Source of the DNA: Qipengyuania_B thermophila
Lineage (GTDB): Bacteria > Pseudomonadota > Alphaproteobacteria > Sphingomonadales > Sphingomonadaceae
Length of the DNA: 64,000 nt
Direction of reading: 5' to 3'
NCBI RefSeq assembly: GCF_004153605.1
Contig: NZ_SDSI01000006.1
Location: 1 to 64,000 of the forward strand
In this document: piece after piece, positions 16,724-25,715 of the stretch
Position numbering within the stretch: the stretch's first letter is position 1
How the letters are laid out: every line of letters starts with the position of its first letter
Position numbers and translations under genes: made by a program
Notes under the pieces: generated by a model
Database searches by the model: none
Told to the model about the DNA's origin: nothing
What the model saw: the letters and a program-made list of their open reading frames with translations, nothing else

Positions 16724-17635
16724 CTATGACGCGGCGGGCGCCGGCAGCAGCCGCTCCCCAGCAATCCGCTGCATCGCCTTCTGCAGCTTCTCAAAAGCGC
16801 GCACCTCGATCTGGCGGATGCGCTCGCGCGAGACGTCGTAGACCTGCGACAGTTCCTCCAGCGTTTGCGGGTCGTCGGTCAGGCGCCGTTCGGTCAGGAT
16901 GTGCTTCTCGCGTTCGTTGAGGCTTTCGAGCGCCTCCGTCAGCATCTCGTGCCGCAGGATTCGTTCCTGGTCGTCGGCGACAAGCTCGTCCTGCAGCGGC
17001 CGATCGTCGGTGAGCCAGTCCTGCCACTCGCCCGAGCCTTCTTCACCGTTGCGCATCGCGACGTTGAGCGACCCGTCGCCGCCCATCATCATGCGCCGGT
17101 TCATGTTGATGACCTCCTGCTCCGGCACGCCAAGATCTGTGGCGATCTTCGCCACGTCGTCGGGATGCAGGTCGCCATCCTCATACGCGTCGAGGTTCTT
17201 CTTCATCCGGCGCAGGTTGAAGAACAGCTTCTTCTGTGCGGCCGTCGTGCCCATCTTCACCAGCGACCAGGAGCGCAGGATGAACTCCTGGATCGACGCC
17301 TTGATCCACCACATGGCATAGGTGGCGAGGCGGAAGCCGCGATCGGGCTCAAACTTCTTCACGCCCTGCATCAGCCCGACATTGCCTTCCGAGATGAGGT
17401 CGCTGACCGGCAGGCCGTAGCCGCGGTACCCCATGGCGATCTTCGCCACCAGCCGCAGATGGCTGGTCACCAGCTGCGCGGCCGCCTCGGGATCGCCATG
17501 TTCGGCATAGCGCTTGGCCAGCATGTATTCCTGCTCCGCCGTGAGCACGGGGAACTTCTTGATTTCAGCCAGATAGCGGTTGAGGCTCTGCTCGCCGTTG
17601 AGAGCCGGAACCGAGGTGCGCTTGCTCGTGGACAC
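16724..17635 (-). CDS. rpoH: RNA polymerase heat-shock sigma factor RpoH
   Basis: 303 aa from a GTG at 17635, with AAGGGAAC upstream. Region 2 is intact (DLISEGNVGLMQGVKKFEP, TYAMWWIKASIQEFI). The RpoH box QKKLFFNLRR near residue 135, specific to heat-shock sigma factors, identifies it. Region 4 helix-turn-helix is at the end (TLEELSQVYDVSRERIRQIE). It directs transcription of chaperone and protease genes. A RpoH-type promoter appears to lie upstream within the 3' end of the pseudouridine synthase gene, suggesting self-activation. Confidence 0.97.
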   Translation of the reverse strand: MSTSKRTSVPALNGEQSLNRYLAEIKKFPVLTAEQEYMLAKRYAEHGDPEAAAQLVTSHLRLVAKIAMGYRGYGLPVSDLISEGNVGLMQGVKKFEPDRGFRLATYAMWWIKASIQEFILRSWSLVKMGTTAAQKKLFFNLRRMKKNLDAYEDGDLHPDDVAKIATDLGVPEQEVINMNRRMMMGGDGSLNVAMRNGEEGSGEWQDWLTDDRPLQDELVADDQERILRHEMLTEALESLNEREKHILTERRLTDDPQTLEELSQVYDVSRERIRQIEVRAFEKLQKAMQRIAGERLLPAPAAS

Positions 17636-17735
17636 GTGTTCCCTTGCCTTCCCTGGGCGGCCATTGCGCCCTTGCTGAACCCGATGCGATGCCGATGTGC
17701 GGATAGAACGTCCTGCTAGCAGAAAATTGCCCCGG

Positions 17736-17762
17736 ACGGGGTTGCATTATCGCGATTTCAAC
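17736..17762 (-). promoter_or_regulatory. Putative heat-shock promoter driving rpoH
   Basis: On the minus strand TTGAAA (17761-17756) and CCCCGT (17741-17736) are separated by 14 nt, close to the sigma-32 pattern CTTGAAA-N11/16-CCCCAT. The -35 overlaps the stop codon of the upstream pseudouridine synthase gene, and the rpoH start lies about 100 nt downstream. Confidence 0.45.
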
Positions 17763-18702
17763 GTGCGTTTTCTTCGATGAGTTCCACCATATCCTGTGGC
17801 AGCGGCGCGCTGAACCTCAACTGTCTCCCGTTTTGCGGATGCGCGAAGCCGAGCTCGGCCGCATGCAGTGCCTGCCGGGCAAAGCCGAGGCGCGTCAGCA
17901 CCGGGCGCAGGGCAGGCACCGCGCGGCCGTAGACCGGATCGCCGACGAGCGGGTGCCCGATGGATGCGAGATGAACCCGCACCTGGTGCGTGCGCCCCGT
18001 CTCCAGCCGGCATTCGATTACGCTGCAATCCTTAAGAACCTGCAGCAGGCGGTAGTGGGTCACGGCATGCTTGCCGCGCGCGCTGTCCGCCGGCAGCACC
18101 GCCATGCGCTTGCGGTCGTGCGGGGAACGCCCGATCCGCGCCGTCACCGTGCCGGAGGAGGGTTGAGGGTGGCCGTTGCAGACCGCGACATAGCGGCGGT
18201 GGACCGCGTGGCGGGAAAACTGGTCGCCGAGGTTCTCGTGCGCGCGGTCGGTCTTGGCGACGACCAGCAGGCCGCTCGTATCCTTGTCGATGCGGTGGAC
18301 GATGCCCGGCCGTGCGGTTCCGTTGATCCCCGACAGTGTGCCCCGGCAATGGTGCAGAAGCGCGTTGACGAGCGTGCCGTCGGGATTGCCGGCTGCCGGG
18401 TGAACGACGAGGCCGGCGGGCTTGTTCACCACCAGCAGATCCTTGTCCTCGAACACGATGTCGAGGGGGATGTCCTGCGCCGGAGTCGCCAGTGGCTGCG
18501 GCGCCGCGAGCCGCACGGCATAGGCGGCGCCGGCGGCGGCGCGGGCCGACGGATCGCGCGCGGGGGCGCCGTCGAGCGACACGGCGCCGGATGCGAGAAG
18601 GCGCTTCACCCGCTCGCGTGACAGGCCGGTCGCGGCGGCGAGGGCGCGGTCGAGGCGGTCTGGCGCCGCGAGCGTGCCGGTGATGATGCGCTCCGCATCC
18701 AT
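17758..18702 (-). CDS. RluD-type 23S rRNA pseudouridine synthase (RluA family)
   Basis: 314 aa from the ATG at 18702 (MDAERI). An ATG at 18720 adds six residues but would overlap the divergent JAMM gene. The N-terminal S4 RNA-binding domain (LDRALAAATGLSRERVKRLLASGAVSL, about 15-65) precedes the catalytic domain with HRIDKDTSGLLVVAK, which holds the catalytic Asp, near residue 135. RLETGRTHQVRVHLASIGHP is the other family signature. RluD modifies helix 69 of 23S rRNA; RluC and RluD cannot be told apart securely here. Confidence 0.92.
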   Translation of the reverse strand: MDAERIITGTLAAPDRLDRALAAATGLSRERVKRLLASGAVSLDGAPARDPSARAAAGAAYAVRLAAPQPLATPAQDIPLDIVFEDKDLLVVNKPAGLVVHPAAGNPDGTLVNALLHHCRGTLSGINGTARPGIVHRIDKDTSGLLVVAKTDRAHENLGDQFSRHAVHRRYVAVCNGHPQPSSGTVTARIGRSPHDRKRMAVLPADSARGKHAVTHYRLLQVLKDCSVIECRLETGRTHQVRVHLASIGHPLVGDPVYGRAVPALRPVLTRLGFARQALHAAELGFAHPQNGRQLRFSAPLPQDMVELIEENAR

Positions 18703-18718
18703 GCTATGGCAATGATCC

Positions 18719-19129
18719 ATGGCGATCGTGATCGCAAGAAAGGTGTGCGCCGCCGTGACCGCCATGGCGGCACGACAGGCGCCGGAGGAGTGCTGCGGCC
18801 TGCTGCTCGGCCGCGCCGGCACGGTCACGCGCGCCATCCCCGCCGCCAATGTTCATCCGCATCCGCACGCGTTCTTCTTCATCGCTCCCGAGGTGCTCCT
18901 CGCCGTCCAGCGGAGCGCGCGGGCGAGGGGGCTGGAGGTGCTGGGCTGCTACCACTCGCATCCCCAAGGCCCGCCCGAGCCGTCGGCCGCGGACCGCGCC
19001 ATGGCGGCGGCAGACGGCGCCGTCTGGGCGATCGCCGGCCGGAGCGCGGAGGGCGGCTGGACCTTGCGGGCGTGGCGGGCGCGCGCCGGAGGATTCGACC
19101 CGCTTCCACTGCAAGGGTTTGACCGCTAA
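18719..19129 (+). CDS. JAMM/MPN-domain metallopeptidase (Mov34 family)
   Basis: 136 aa. The JAMM zinc site is complete: a Glu at 23/24 (APEECCGLLLG) and H79-S-H81-P followed by S89 and D92 (YHSHPQGPPEPSAAD). Eukaryotic relatives remove ubiquitin; bacterial ones often act with ubiquitin-like or cysteine-synthesis partners. No ThiS, MoaD or E1-like gene lies nearby, so the substrate is unknown. The gene sits between the pseudouridine synthase (divergent) and chpT, 39 nt upstream of chpT on the same strand. Confidence 0.88.
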   Translation: MAIVIARKVCAAVTAMAARQAPEECCGLLLGRAGTVTRAIPAANVHPHPHAFFFIAPEVLLAVQRSARARGLEVLGCYHSHPQGPPEPSAADRAMAAADGAVWAIAGRSAEGGWTLRAWRARAGGFDPLPLQGFDR

Positions 19130-19168
19130 GGCGGAGCGTTGCCGTTTGCACCGGGGAGATTGCCGATC

Positions 19169-19828
19169 ATGAGGGACACCGACGCGATCGAGCTTGCCGC
19201 CATGCTGTGCTCGCGCCTGTGTCACGATCTGCTGTCCCCCATCGGCGCCTTGAACAACGGACTGGAGCTGCTGGCAGAGGAGCGCGATCCGGCCATGCGC
19301 GCACGCTGCATCGAGCTGCTGGAACAGAGCGCGCGCACGAGCGCCGACAAGCTGAAGTTCTTCCGCCTGGCGTTTGGGGCGGCCGGAGGCTTCAACGAAA
19401 GCGTGCCGGTGGAGGAGCCGCGCGCCCTGATCGAGGCGCTCGCGGGCAGCAACAGCCGCGTCACGCTGCACTGGGCGCTGACCAGCAGCGCGCTGCTCAA
19501 GGACGCGGTCAAGGTGATGCTCAACCTCGCGCAGATCGGGCTGGAGGCGCTCGTGCGGGGCGGCACGCTCGACATCGGCGCCGAGATCAGTGACGGGCAG
19601 AGCGAGATCGTGGTGCGGGCCACCGGCAGCCGGATCGCCTTCGACGAGGAGATCGGTCGCGCGCTCGAAGGCGCGCTCGACGACGCCGGGCTCAGCAGCC
19701 GCACCGCCGCAGCCCACATGCTTGCGCTCCTGGCCGAAGCAAAGGGCGGCAGCCTGCAGTACCAGCGCACCGACACCACGCTCCTCATGGGGGCGGTTCT
19801 TCCGTTCGGAGACGGGTGGATCGGCTGA
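19169..19828 (+). CDS. chpT: Histidine phosphotransferase ChpT
   Basis: 219 aa from the ATG at 19169, with GGGGAG about 10 nt upstream. Helix 1 carries LAAMLCSRLCHDLLSPIGALNNG, with the phosphorylated His at residue 19. The four-helix bundle is followed by a degenerate Bergerat ATPase-like domain, as in Caulobacter ChpT. It passes phosphate from the kinase CckA to CtrA and CpdR, controlling the cell cycle and, in many alphaproteobacteria, motility and phage-like particles. Length matches the family. Its stop overlaps the next start as TGATG. Confidence 0.92.
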   Translation: MRDTDAIELAAMLCSRLCHDLLSPIGALNNGLELLAEERDPAMRARCIELLEQSARTSADKLKFFRLAFGAAGGFNESVPVEEPRALIEALAGSNSRVTLHWALTSSALLKDAVKVMLNLAQIGLEALVRGGTLDIGAEISDGQSEIVVRATGSRIAFDEEIGRALEGALDDAGLSSRTAAAHMLALLAEAKGGSLQYQRTDTTLLMGAVLPFGDGWIG

Positions 19829-20547
19829 TGCAGCGCCCCGAGGCTGACGGAGAGCTGGTCCACCACGTCCGCCTCTCGCCCAACCATGACGCGCGCGTGC
19901 TGCCCGTCACGATGGTGGTGCTGCACTACACGGAGATGCCGGCGGACGCGGCGCTGGAGCGCCTGTGCGACCCGGCCAGCAAGGTGTCGGCGCACTACTT
20001 CATCAGCGAAGCGGGCGCCGTCACCCAGCTTGTCGCCGAGGACCGGCGGGCGTGGCATGCGGGGCAGTCCTACTGGCGCGGCCTTCGGGACGTGAACTCG
20101 GCCAGCATCGGCATCGAGCTCGACCATCCCGGCCATGCCGGCGGCTACCGGCCATTCGCCGACGCGCAGATTGGGGCGCTGCTCCCGCTGCTCGCCCGGA
20201 TCCGGCGCACCCACGACATTCCGCGCGCCAACGTCGTCGGCCATTCGGATGTCGCGCCTGCGCGCAAGATCGATCCCGGAGAGCTGTTCCCTTGGGACCG
20301 GCTCGCGGCGGTGCGGCAGTGCCTCGCCCGGCCGGACAAGCTCGAGCGCGGCGATCCGTACGACAACGATGCCACCTTCCTCCTCGCGCTGGAGCGGTTC
20401 GGCTACGACATCACGGAAGGACGCAAGGCGGTGGAGGCTTTCCAGCGGCGCTGGCGCCCGGAGCGGATCGACGGCGAGATCTGCGGCCAGACGCGCGCCA
20501 TCCTGTTCCAGCTCCTGCTCGACCGCGATCGGGGGCTGGCGCGCTAG
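19828..20547 (+). CDS. N-acetylmuramoyl-L-alanine amidase (AmpD/AmiD type)
   Basis: 239 aa from the ATG at 19828; a GTG at 19816 is an alternative. The Amidase_2 fold is visible: VVLHYTEMP with the first zinc His, SAHYFISEAGAVTQLVAEDRRAWHAG, NSASIGIEL and GHSDVAPARKIDPG with the other zinc ligands. A C-terminal peptidoglycan-binding region follows (EGRKAVEAFQRRWRPERIDG). It cuts between muramic acid and the peptide stem. No signal peptide is seen, so it probably recycles anhydro-muropeptides in the cytoplasm as AmpD does. It is coupled to chpT. Confidence 0.92.
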   Translation: MQRPEADGELVHHVRLSPNHDARVLPVTMVVLHYTEMPADAALERLCDPASKVSAHYFISEAGAVTQLVAEDRRAWHAGQSYWRGLRDVNSASIGIELDHPGHAGGYRPFADAQIGALLPLLARIRRTHDIPRANVVGHSDVAPARKIDPGELFPWDRLAAVRQCLARPDKLERGDPYDNDATFLLALERFGYDITEGRKAVEAFQRRWRPERIDGEICGQTRAILFQLLLDRDRGLAR

Positions 20548-20551
20548 CGTT

Positions 20552-21682
20552 CTACGGCGCGGGTTCCGCCCCCAACGCCTGTTCCGCCGCGCCGGCCCCG
20601 GCATCGGCCTGCAGGCCGTCGCTCCACGGCTGGCCATCGACGCGCCACGACAACCGGTAGGTGACGCGCAGCGCGTCGTGATCCGACAGCATCTCGCCGT
20701 CGACCGGCGCGTCGAACTCGGCCGCGATGGCGACGGGTTCGACGCGGATGCGGCGCGAGGAGGCGTAGCCCTGAAGGTCCTGCGTATCCATCCATGGCTC
20801 GTCGCTGTCCCACGACATCGTGATGCGGCACCGTTCAGGATGGTTGAAGCAGAACCGGTGGGCGAGTTCGCCCGGCAGCCGCTCGTCCTTGAGATCGAAG
20901 CGGAACGGCACGTTGCGGGTGTTGAAGTCGCCCGCATAGACGAGCGGCACTTCGCCCTGCCAGTGCCGGGCAAGGATGTCGCCCATCTCCCGCACCTGCT
21001 GCCGGTGGGCCAGATCGGCCCGCTCGCGGCTGACCCCGGTCGACCCGCGCGAATTGAGGTGGGTGTTGAGGATCAGCAGCGGCTCGGGGACACCGGGGAT
21101 CTCGACCCAGGTCAGCGCCACCCCCTTGTTCGAGAGGCAGTCCCACCCGGCGCAGCTGCGCGGACCGAACGGCTCGTTGACCTGCGCCGCGATGCCGAAG
21201 TCGGTGCCAAGGGCGAGGCCGGCTCCGGTCATGCGTGGCCATCCTTCCCCGCGCCGCCAGATGCGGCGGGAGAGCACCTCGGCGCTTTCCCGGTTCGGCT
21301 TGACCACCGAGGGGCGGGACGCCGCCGATGGTCCGCGCACGTGATTGGCGAAACCCGCCGCGAAGGTGAGGCGGCTCGCCGAGGGCACGAATGCCTCCTG
21401 GAGCAGAAGCAGGTCAGGCCGCCCGTCGCCGTTCCAGCTTGCCGTCATGGCGTCGGCGATGCGGGCCATCGCCGTGCCGGTGCCGCGGCGCACCGGAAAG
21501 GGAAGGCCGGCGACGTTGTAGTTCACCACCGTGATGGTGGTTGACGCGATTCCGTCATCGCTGACGGTCACCAGCGCCGCCTGCCGAGGCGGCTGGGGGA
21601 GGGGCGCCACCGCAGGGTGATGCGCGCATGCGCTCGCCAGAAGGGCCGCGGAGGTCAGGGCGGCGAGGCGAAGGCAGATCAT
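20552..21682 (-). CDS. Endonuclease/exonuclease/phosphatase-fold lipoprotein
   Basis: 376 aa from the ATG at 21682, with GGAAGG 3 nt upstream. Residues 1-18 are a lipoprotein signal with lipobox LLASAC. The fold is recognised by TVVNYNVAGLP, DLLLLQEAF with the metal-binding Glu, LLILNTHLNSRG, PLVYAGDFNT and the C-terminal LSDHDALRVTYRL. EEP enzymes cleave phosphodiesters in nucleic acid, inositides or lipids; an outer-membrane or periplasmic form is more likely a phospholipase or sphingomyelinase-like enzyme than a DNase. It converges on the amidase gene. Confidence 0.88.
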   Translation of the reverse strand: MICLRLAALTSAALLASACAHHPAVAPLPQPPRQAALVTVSDDGIASTTITVVNYNVAGLPFPVRRGTGTAMARIADAMTASWNGDGRPDLLLLQEAFVPSASRLTFAAGFANHVRGPSAASRPSVVKPNRESAEVLSRRIWRRGEGWPRMTGAGLALGTDFGIAAQVNEPFGPRSCAGWDCLSNKGVALTWVEIPGVPEPLLILNTHLNSRGSTGVSRERADLAHRQQVREMGDILARHWQGEVPLVYAGDFNTRNVPFRFDLKDERLPGELAHRFCFNHPERCRITMSWDSDEPWMDTQDLQGYASSRRIRVEPVAIAAEFDAPVDGEMLSDHDALRVTYRLSWRVDGQPWSDGLQADAGAGAAEQALGAEPAP

Positions 21683-21730
21683 CGCCTTCCACAACGGCGA
21701 GGCGCCGGGACGGTTTCGGCCGCACGGCCA

Positions 21731-21758
21731 TTGCGCCTTTTGCACCGTCGCCTATGTT
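21731..21758 (+). promoter_or_regulatory. Probable promoter of RNase P RNA
   Basis: TTGCGC (21731-21736) and TATGTT (21753-21758) are spaced 16 nt. The predicted first base, about 6 nt later, coincides with the start of the RNase P P1 helix. Confidence 0.55.
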
Positions 21759-21763
21759 CCGGG

Positions 21764-22198
21764 TGGTGCCGGGGTCCAGGCAGCCGCGGACGGGGTTCCC
21801 GTTCGAGGAAAGTCCGGGCTCCACGAAACGAGGGTGGCGGGTAACGCCCGCCCGCCGCCGCCCCGCGCGGCGGTGAGGGACAGTGCCACAGAGAGCAGAC
21901 CGCCGATGGCTTCGGAGACACGTCCGGCGCACAGGCAAGGGTGAAAGGGTGCGGCAAGAGCGCACCGGGACGCTGGCAACAGGGTCCGCACGGCAAACCC
22001 CACCCGGAGCAAGGCCGAATAGGAACGGCGCGTCCGCATCCGTCCACCTGGACGAAGGCGGGCAGGGGAGTTTCGCCCCGAGGCCGTTCGGGTTGGCCGC
22101 TAGAGCGCGAGGAGCGATCCCGCGCCCAGAGGAATGGCTGCCCGTGCCGCTTTGCTAAGCGGCATGACAGAACCCGGCTTACGCGGACCCCGGCACCA
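21764..22198 (+). ncRNA. rnpB: RNase P RNA (class A)
   Basis: Universal core blocks are present in order: GAGGAAAGTCCGGGCTCC, ACAGTGCCACAGAGAG, GGTGAAAGGGTGCGGCAAGA, GAGCAAGGCCGAATAGG, AGAGGAATGGCTGCC and ACAGAACCCGGCTTA. The ends pair as helix P1: TGGTGCCGGGGTCC from 21764 with GGACCCCGGCACCA ending at 22198. This is the catalytic RNA that matures tRNA 5' ends. About 435 nt is normal for alphaproteobacteria. Ends are set by P1 pairing and may be off by a few bases. Confidence 0.96.
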
Positions 22199-22202
22199 TC
22201 CG

Positions 22203-22230
22203 CCAGTGCTGTCGGCGAAGATCGCACTGG
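22203..22230 (+). terminator. Hairpin after rnpB
   Basis: CCAGTGC (22203-22209) pairs with GCACTGG (22224-22230) across a 14-nt loop, 5 nt after the RNase P RNA. No T-tract follows, so it may be a boundary for 3' processing rather than an intrinsic terminator. Confidence 0.4.
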
Positions 22231-22290
22231 ACATTCGCGAGAAGGCACAGAAAACAGCGCGCAGAACATCATCTCCGAGGATCCTGCTCC

Positions 22291-24342
22291 ATGCCTGACC
22301 GCATCGCCCTGCTGTTCGCCGCCGCGCCCCTGGCCCTCGTCGCCGCCGTTCCGGCCGCGGCGGAAGAGGGCATGTGGACGTTCGACAATTTCCCTGCCGA
22401 TCAGGTCCGGCAGGCTTACGGCTGGGCACCTGATCAGGCGTGGCTCGACCGCACGCAGGCGGCCGCGGTGCGCCTGACGGGCGGGTGCTCGGCGAGCTTC
22501 GTGTCGCCCAACGGCCTCATCCTCACCAACCAGCACTGCATCAGCACCTGCCTCGCCGACAACTCCAATGCGCAGATGGACTATCTTGCCCGCGGCCATG
22601 TGGCCAACCGGCTGGAGGACGAGCTGCGCTGTCCCGGTCAGCAGGCGGAGGTGGTGACCGCGATCCGCGACGTGACACAGGACGTTCGCACCGCGATCGC
22701 CGACCTGACGGGCGAAGCGCTGACACGGGCGCGCAACGCCCGCATCGCGCAGCTGGAGACGGAAAACTGCCCCGACCGGGAACGGACCCGGTGCCAGGTC
22801 GTGACGCTGTTCGGCGGCGGGCAGTACCGGCTCTACACCTACCGCAAGTATGCGGATGTGCGGCTGGCGTGGGCGCCCGAGGCGCGCGCCTCCACCTTCG
22901 GCGGCGACCCCGACAACTTCAACTTCCCGCGTTACGCGCTCGATGCGAGCTTCCTGCGCGCCTACGAGAACGGCCGGCCCGTTTCCACCCCGCGCCACCT
23001 GCGCTGGGATCCGCGTGCGCCGCGCGAGGGCGAGATCACCTTCGTCGTCGGCAATCCCGGCTCGACCAGCCGCGGATGGACGCAGAGCCAGATCGCTTTC
23101 GAGCGGGAGGTGGCGCTGCCCACGACCATTGCGGTCAATTCCGAACTGCGCGGGCGGCTGATCCGCGCGATGAGTGAAAGTCCGGAACGCGAGCGGGAAG
23201 GGACGGACCGCCTCAACAGCATCGAGAACAGCCTCAAGGTGGCGCTCGGGCGGCAGCGCGCGCTCAACGATCAGGCGTTCTCGGCGACCCTCGCCGCGCG
23301 CGAGGCGGACCTGCGCCAGCGGGTCGCCGGCAATGCGGCGATCGGCGACCCCTGGGCGCAGGTCGACGGTGCGGTGCGGGCCTATCGGGACCTGTACATG
23401 GCGGCGCGGTTCATCACGCCTTCGAGCGCCCTGTACAGCCATGCGCAGACGCTTGTGCTCGCCGCGCGCGAACGGGCCAAGCCGAATGCCGAACGCCTGC
23501 CCGGCTTCACCGACAGCGCCCTGCCGCTGACGGAGCGGCGCGTGCTGGAGCAGCGGCCGATCCACCCGTGGCTGGACGAGCTGACCCTCGGCTGGAGCCT
23601 GTCCAAGGCGCGCGAGTATCTGGGCGCCGACGATCCGGACACGCGGCTCCTGCTTGGCACCGAGAGCCCTGAGACGCTGGCGCAGCGGCTGGTGTCGGGC
23701 ACGCGCCTTGCCGATCCTGCCTACCGCCGGCAGCTGTGGGAGGGCGGCCTCGCGGCGATCGAGGCGTCCGACGATCCCATGATCCGTTACGCCCTTGCGC
23801 TCGCCCCGCGGCAGGACGAACTCCGTCGCCAGGTGGACGAGGTGTTCTCGGGGCCGCTCACGGCGGCAGGCGCGCGTCTCGCCGACGCCCGCTTCGCCGC
23901 CTTCGGCGACAGCATCTACCCGGATGCCACCTTCACCCTGCGGATCAGCTACGGCCAGGTGCGCGGCTGGCAGGAGCGTGGCCGGGCCGTGCCCTACCGG
24001 ACCCTGATGGGCGGCACGTTCGATCGCGCGACCGGCAGCCCGCCGTTCGACCTCGCCCCCGCCTTCGCGGCGAACCGGAACCGGATCAATCCGCAGGCGA
24101 CGTTCAACTTCGTGACCACCAACGACATCATCGGCGGCAATTCCGGCAGCCCGGTGATCGACCGCGCCGGCGCCGTGATCGGCACGGCCTTCGACGGCAA
24201 CATCCATTCCCTGGGCGGCAATTACGGGTACGACGGCAGCCTGAACCGGACCGTCGCGGTCAGCACGCAGGCCATCCAGGAGGCGCTGGAGAGGATCTAT
24301 CCCGCTCCGGCCCTCGTGCGCGAGCTTGCCGCGCGGCGCTGA
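22291..24342 (+). CDS. S46 family dipeptidyl-peptidase
   Basis: 683 aa with a signal peptide ending PAAAEEG. The chymotrypsin-like triad of the S46 (DPP7/DPP11) family is visible: His82 in LTNQHC, Asp in TFGGDPDNFNFPRY and Ser in NDIIGGNSGSPV near residue 615. The opening MWTFDNFP is also typical. Between these lies the family's helical regulatory domain (about 280-560). S46 enzymes remove dipeptides from oligopeptide N-termini in the periplasm and support growth on peptides. The start is the ATG at 22291, 93 nt after the RNase P RNA. Confidence 0.96.
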   Translation: MPDRIALLFAAAPLALVAAVPAAAEEGMWTFDNFPADQVRQAYGWAPDQAWLDRTQAAAVRLTGGCSASFVSPNGLILTNQHCISTCLADNSNAQMDYLARGHVANRLEDELRCPGQQAEVVTAIRDVTQDVRTAIADLTGEALTRARNARIAQLETENCPDRERTRCQVVTLFGGGQYRLYTYRKYADVRLAWAPEARASTFGGDPDNFNFPRYALDASFLRAYENGRPVSTPRHLRWDPRAPREGEITFVVGNPGSTSRGWTQSQIAFEREVALPTTIAVNSELRGRLIRAMSESPEREREGTDRLNSIENSLKVALGRQRALNDQAFSATLAAREADLRQRVAGNAAIGDPWAQVDGAVRAYRDLYMAARFITPSSALYSHAQTLVLAARERAKPNAERLPGFTDSALPLTERRVLEQRPIHPWLDELTLGWSLSKAREYLGADDPDTRLLLGTESPETLAQRLVSGTRLADPAYRRQLWEGGLAAIEASDDPMIRYALALAPRQDELRRQVDEVFSGPLTAAGARLADARFAAFGDSIYPDATFTLRISYGQVRGWQERGRAVPYRTLMGGTFDRATGSPPFDLAPAFAANRNRINPQATFNFVTTNDIIGGNSGSPVIDRAGAVIGTAFDGNIHSLGGNYGYDGSLNRTVAVSTQAIQEALERIYPAPALVRELAARR

Positions 24343-24352
24343 CGGCGCGCCG

Positions 24353-24380
24353 GGGAGCGGATCACGACGTGCCCGCTCCC
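24353..24380. terminator. Bidirectional hairpin between convergent genes
   Basis: GGGAGCGG (24353-24360) pairs perfectly with CCGCTCCC (24373-24380), loop 12 nt, exactly between the stops of the S46 peptidase and UDP-glucose dehydrogenase genes. No T-tract on either strand. Confidence 0.5.
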
Positions 24381-24390
24381 GCCGCCGGCC

Positions 24391-25701
24391 TCAGGCGCGG
24401 CCGATGCTCTGGTACTGCCACCCGGCGGCGCGCAGCGCGGCCGGATCGAAGATGTTGCGCAGATCGACCAGCACCGGGGTCGTCAGCAGGGCCTTGGCCC
24501 GGTCGAGATCCAGCGCGCGGAACACACTCCACTCGGTGACGACCACGGCCGCGTCGGCGCCGTCCATGGCGGCATAGCCGTCCGCGCACATGTCGACATA
24601 GGGCAGCAGCGGCGCGGCCTGCTCCATGCCTTCGGGATCGAAGCCGCGCACGGCCACTCCGGCATCGTGCAGCGTCTGGGCGATGGCGATGGCGGGGGAG
24701 TCGCGCATGTCGTCGGTGTCGGGCTTGAAGGTGAGGCCCAGCAGCGCCACCGTCTTGCCGCGCGCGAACTCGGGACCGCCCAGCGCCTCGATCACCTTGC
24801 GTCCCATGGCCCGCTTGCGCGCGTCGTTCGCCCGGACGACGGCCTCGACGATGCGGGCGGGGCTGTCGTTGTCCTCCGCCGTCTTGAGCAGGGCGAGCGT
24901 GTCCTTGGGGAAACACGACCCGCCATAGCCGGGACCGGCTTGGAGAAAGCGGCTGCCGATCCGCTCGTCCATGCCGATGCCGCGGCTCACATCCTGGATG
25001 TCGGCGCCCACGCGCTCGCACAGGTCCGCCATTTCGTTGATGAAGCCGATCTTGGTGGCGAGGAACGCGTTCGCGGCGTACTTGACCATCTCGGACGAGC
25101 GCCGGCTGACGAACAGCAGCGGCTTGCCCGCTTCCGCCAGCGGAGCGTAGATCTCGCGCATCACCTCGCGGCCGAAATCGTCCTCGGCGCCGATGACCAC
25201 CCGGTCTGGGTTCATGAAGTCGCCGATTGCCGCCCCCTCGCGGAGGAATTCCGGGTTCGAGACGACGGAGACGCGGTGGTTGGTGCCTCCTTCCTCCACG
25301 AGCCGCGCCACGTGGTCGCCGGTGCCGACCGGAACCGTCGACTTCGTGACCACGACGAGATCGGTCTGGACGTGGGCGCCGATCTCGCGCGCCACGGCAT
25401 GCACGAACGACATGTCCGCATGGCCATCGCCATTGCGGCTCGGCGTGCCCACGGCGATGAACACCGCCCGCGCGTCTTCGAGCGCGGCGGGCAGGGCGGT
25501 GGTGAAGGTCAGCCGGCCGGCGGCCTCGTTCTTCTGGACCAGTTCGCCAAGGCCCGGCTCGAAGATCGGGATTTCGCCGCGCTGCAGGCGGGCGATCTTT
25601 TCCCCGTCACGGTCGACGCACACGACCTCATGGCCGAGTTCCGCCAGACAGGCTCCCGTGACCAGGCCGACATAGCCCGAGCCGACCATGGCAATCTTCA
25701 T
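24391..25701 (-). CDS. ugd: UDP-glucose 6-dehydrogenase
   Basis: 436 aa from the ATG at 25701 (MKIAMVG). The NAD-binding Rossmann motif GSGYVGLVTGACLAELGH is at residues 7-24. GGSCFPKDTLALL, near residue 257, contains the catalytic Cys; KYAANAFLATKIGFINE and GLTFKPDTDDMRDSP are further signatures. It oxidises UDP-glucose to UDP-glucuronate, a precursor for acidic exopolysaccharide or capsule. A metallophosphoesterase lies just upstream and an Nfr-like glycan pair begins 1.1 kb further on the other strand, so a surface-glycan neighbourhood is likely. Confidence 0.96.
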   Translation of the reverse strand: MKIAMVGSGYVGLVTGACLAELGHEVVCVDRDGEKIARLQRGEIPIFEPGLGELVQKNEAAGRLTFTTALPAALEDARAVFIAVGTPSRNGDGHADMSFVHAVAREIGAHVQTDLVVVTKSTVPVGTGDHVARLVEEGGTNHRVSVVSNPEFLREGAAIGDFMNPDRVVIGAEDDFGREVMREIYAPLAEAGKPLLFVSRRSSEMVKYAANAFLATKIGFINEMADLCERVGADIQDVSRGIGMDERIGSRFLQAGPGYGGSCFPKDTLALLKTAEDNDSPARIVEAVVRANDARKRAMGRKVIEALGGPEFARGKTVALLGLTFKPDTDDMRDSPAIAIAQTLHDAGVAVRGFDPEGMEQAAPLLPYVDMCADGYAAMDGADAAVVVTEWSVFRALDLDRAKALLTTPVLVDLRNIFDPAALRAAGWQYQSIGRA

Positions 25702-25715
25702 AACCCCGTTTCCCG

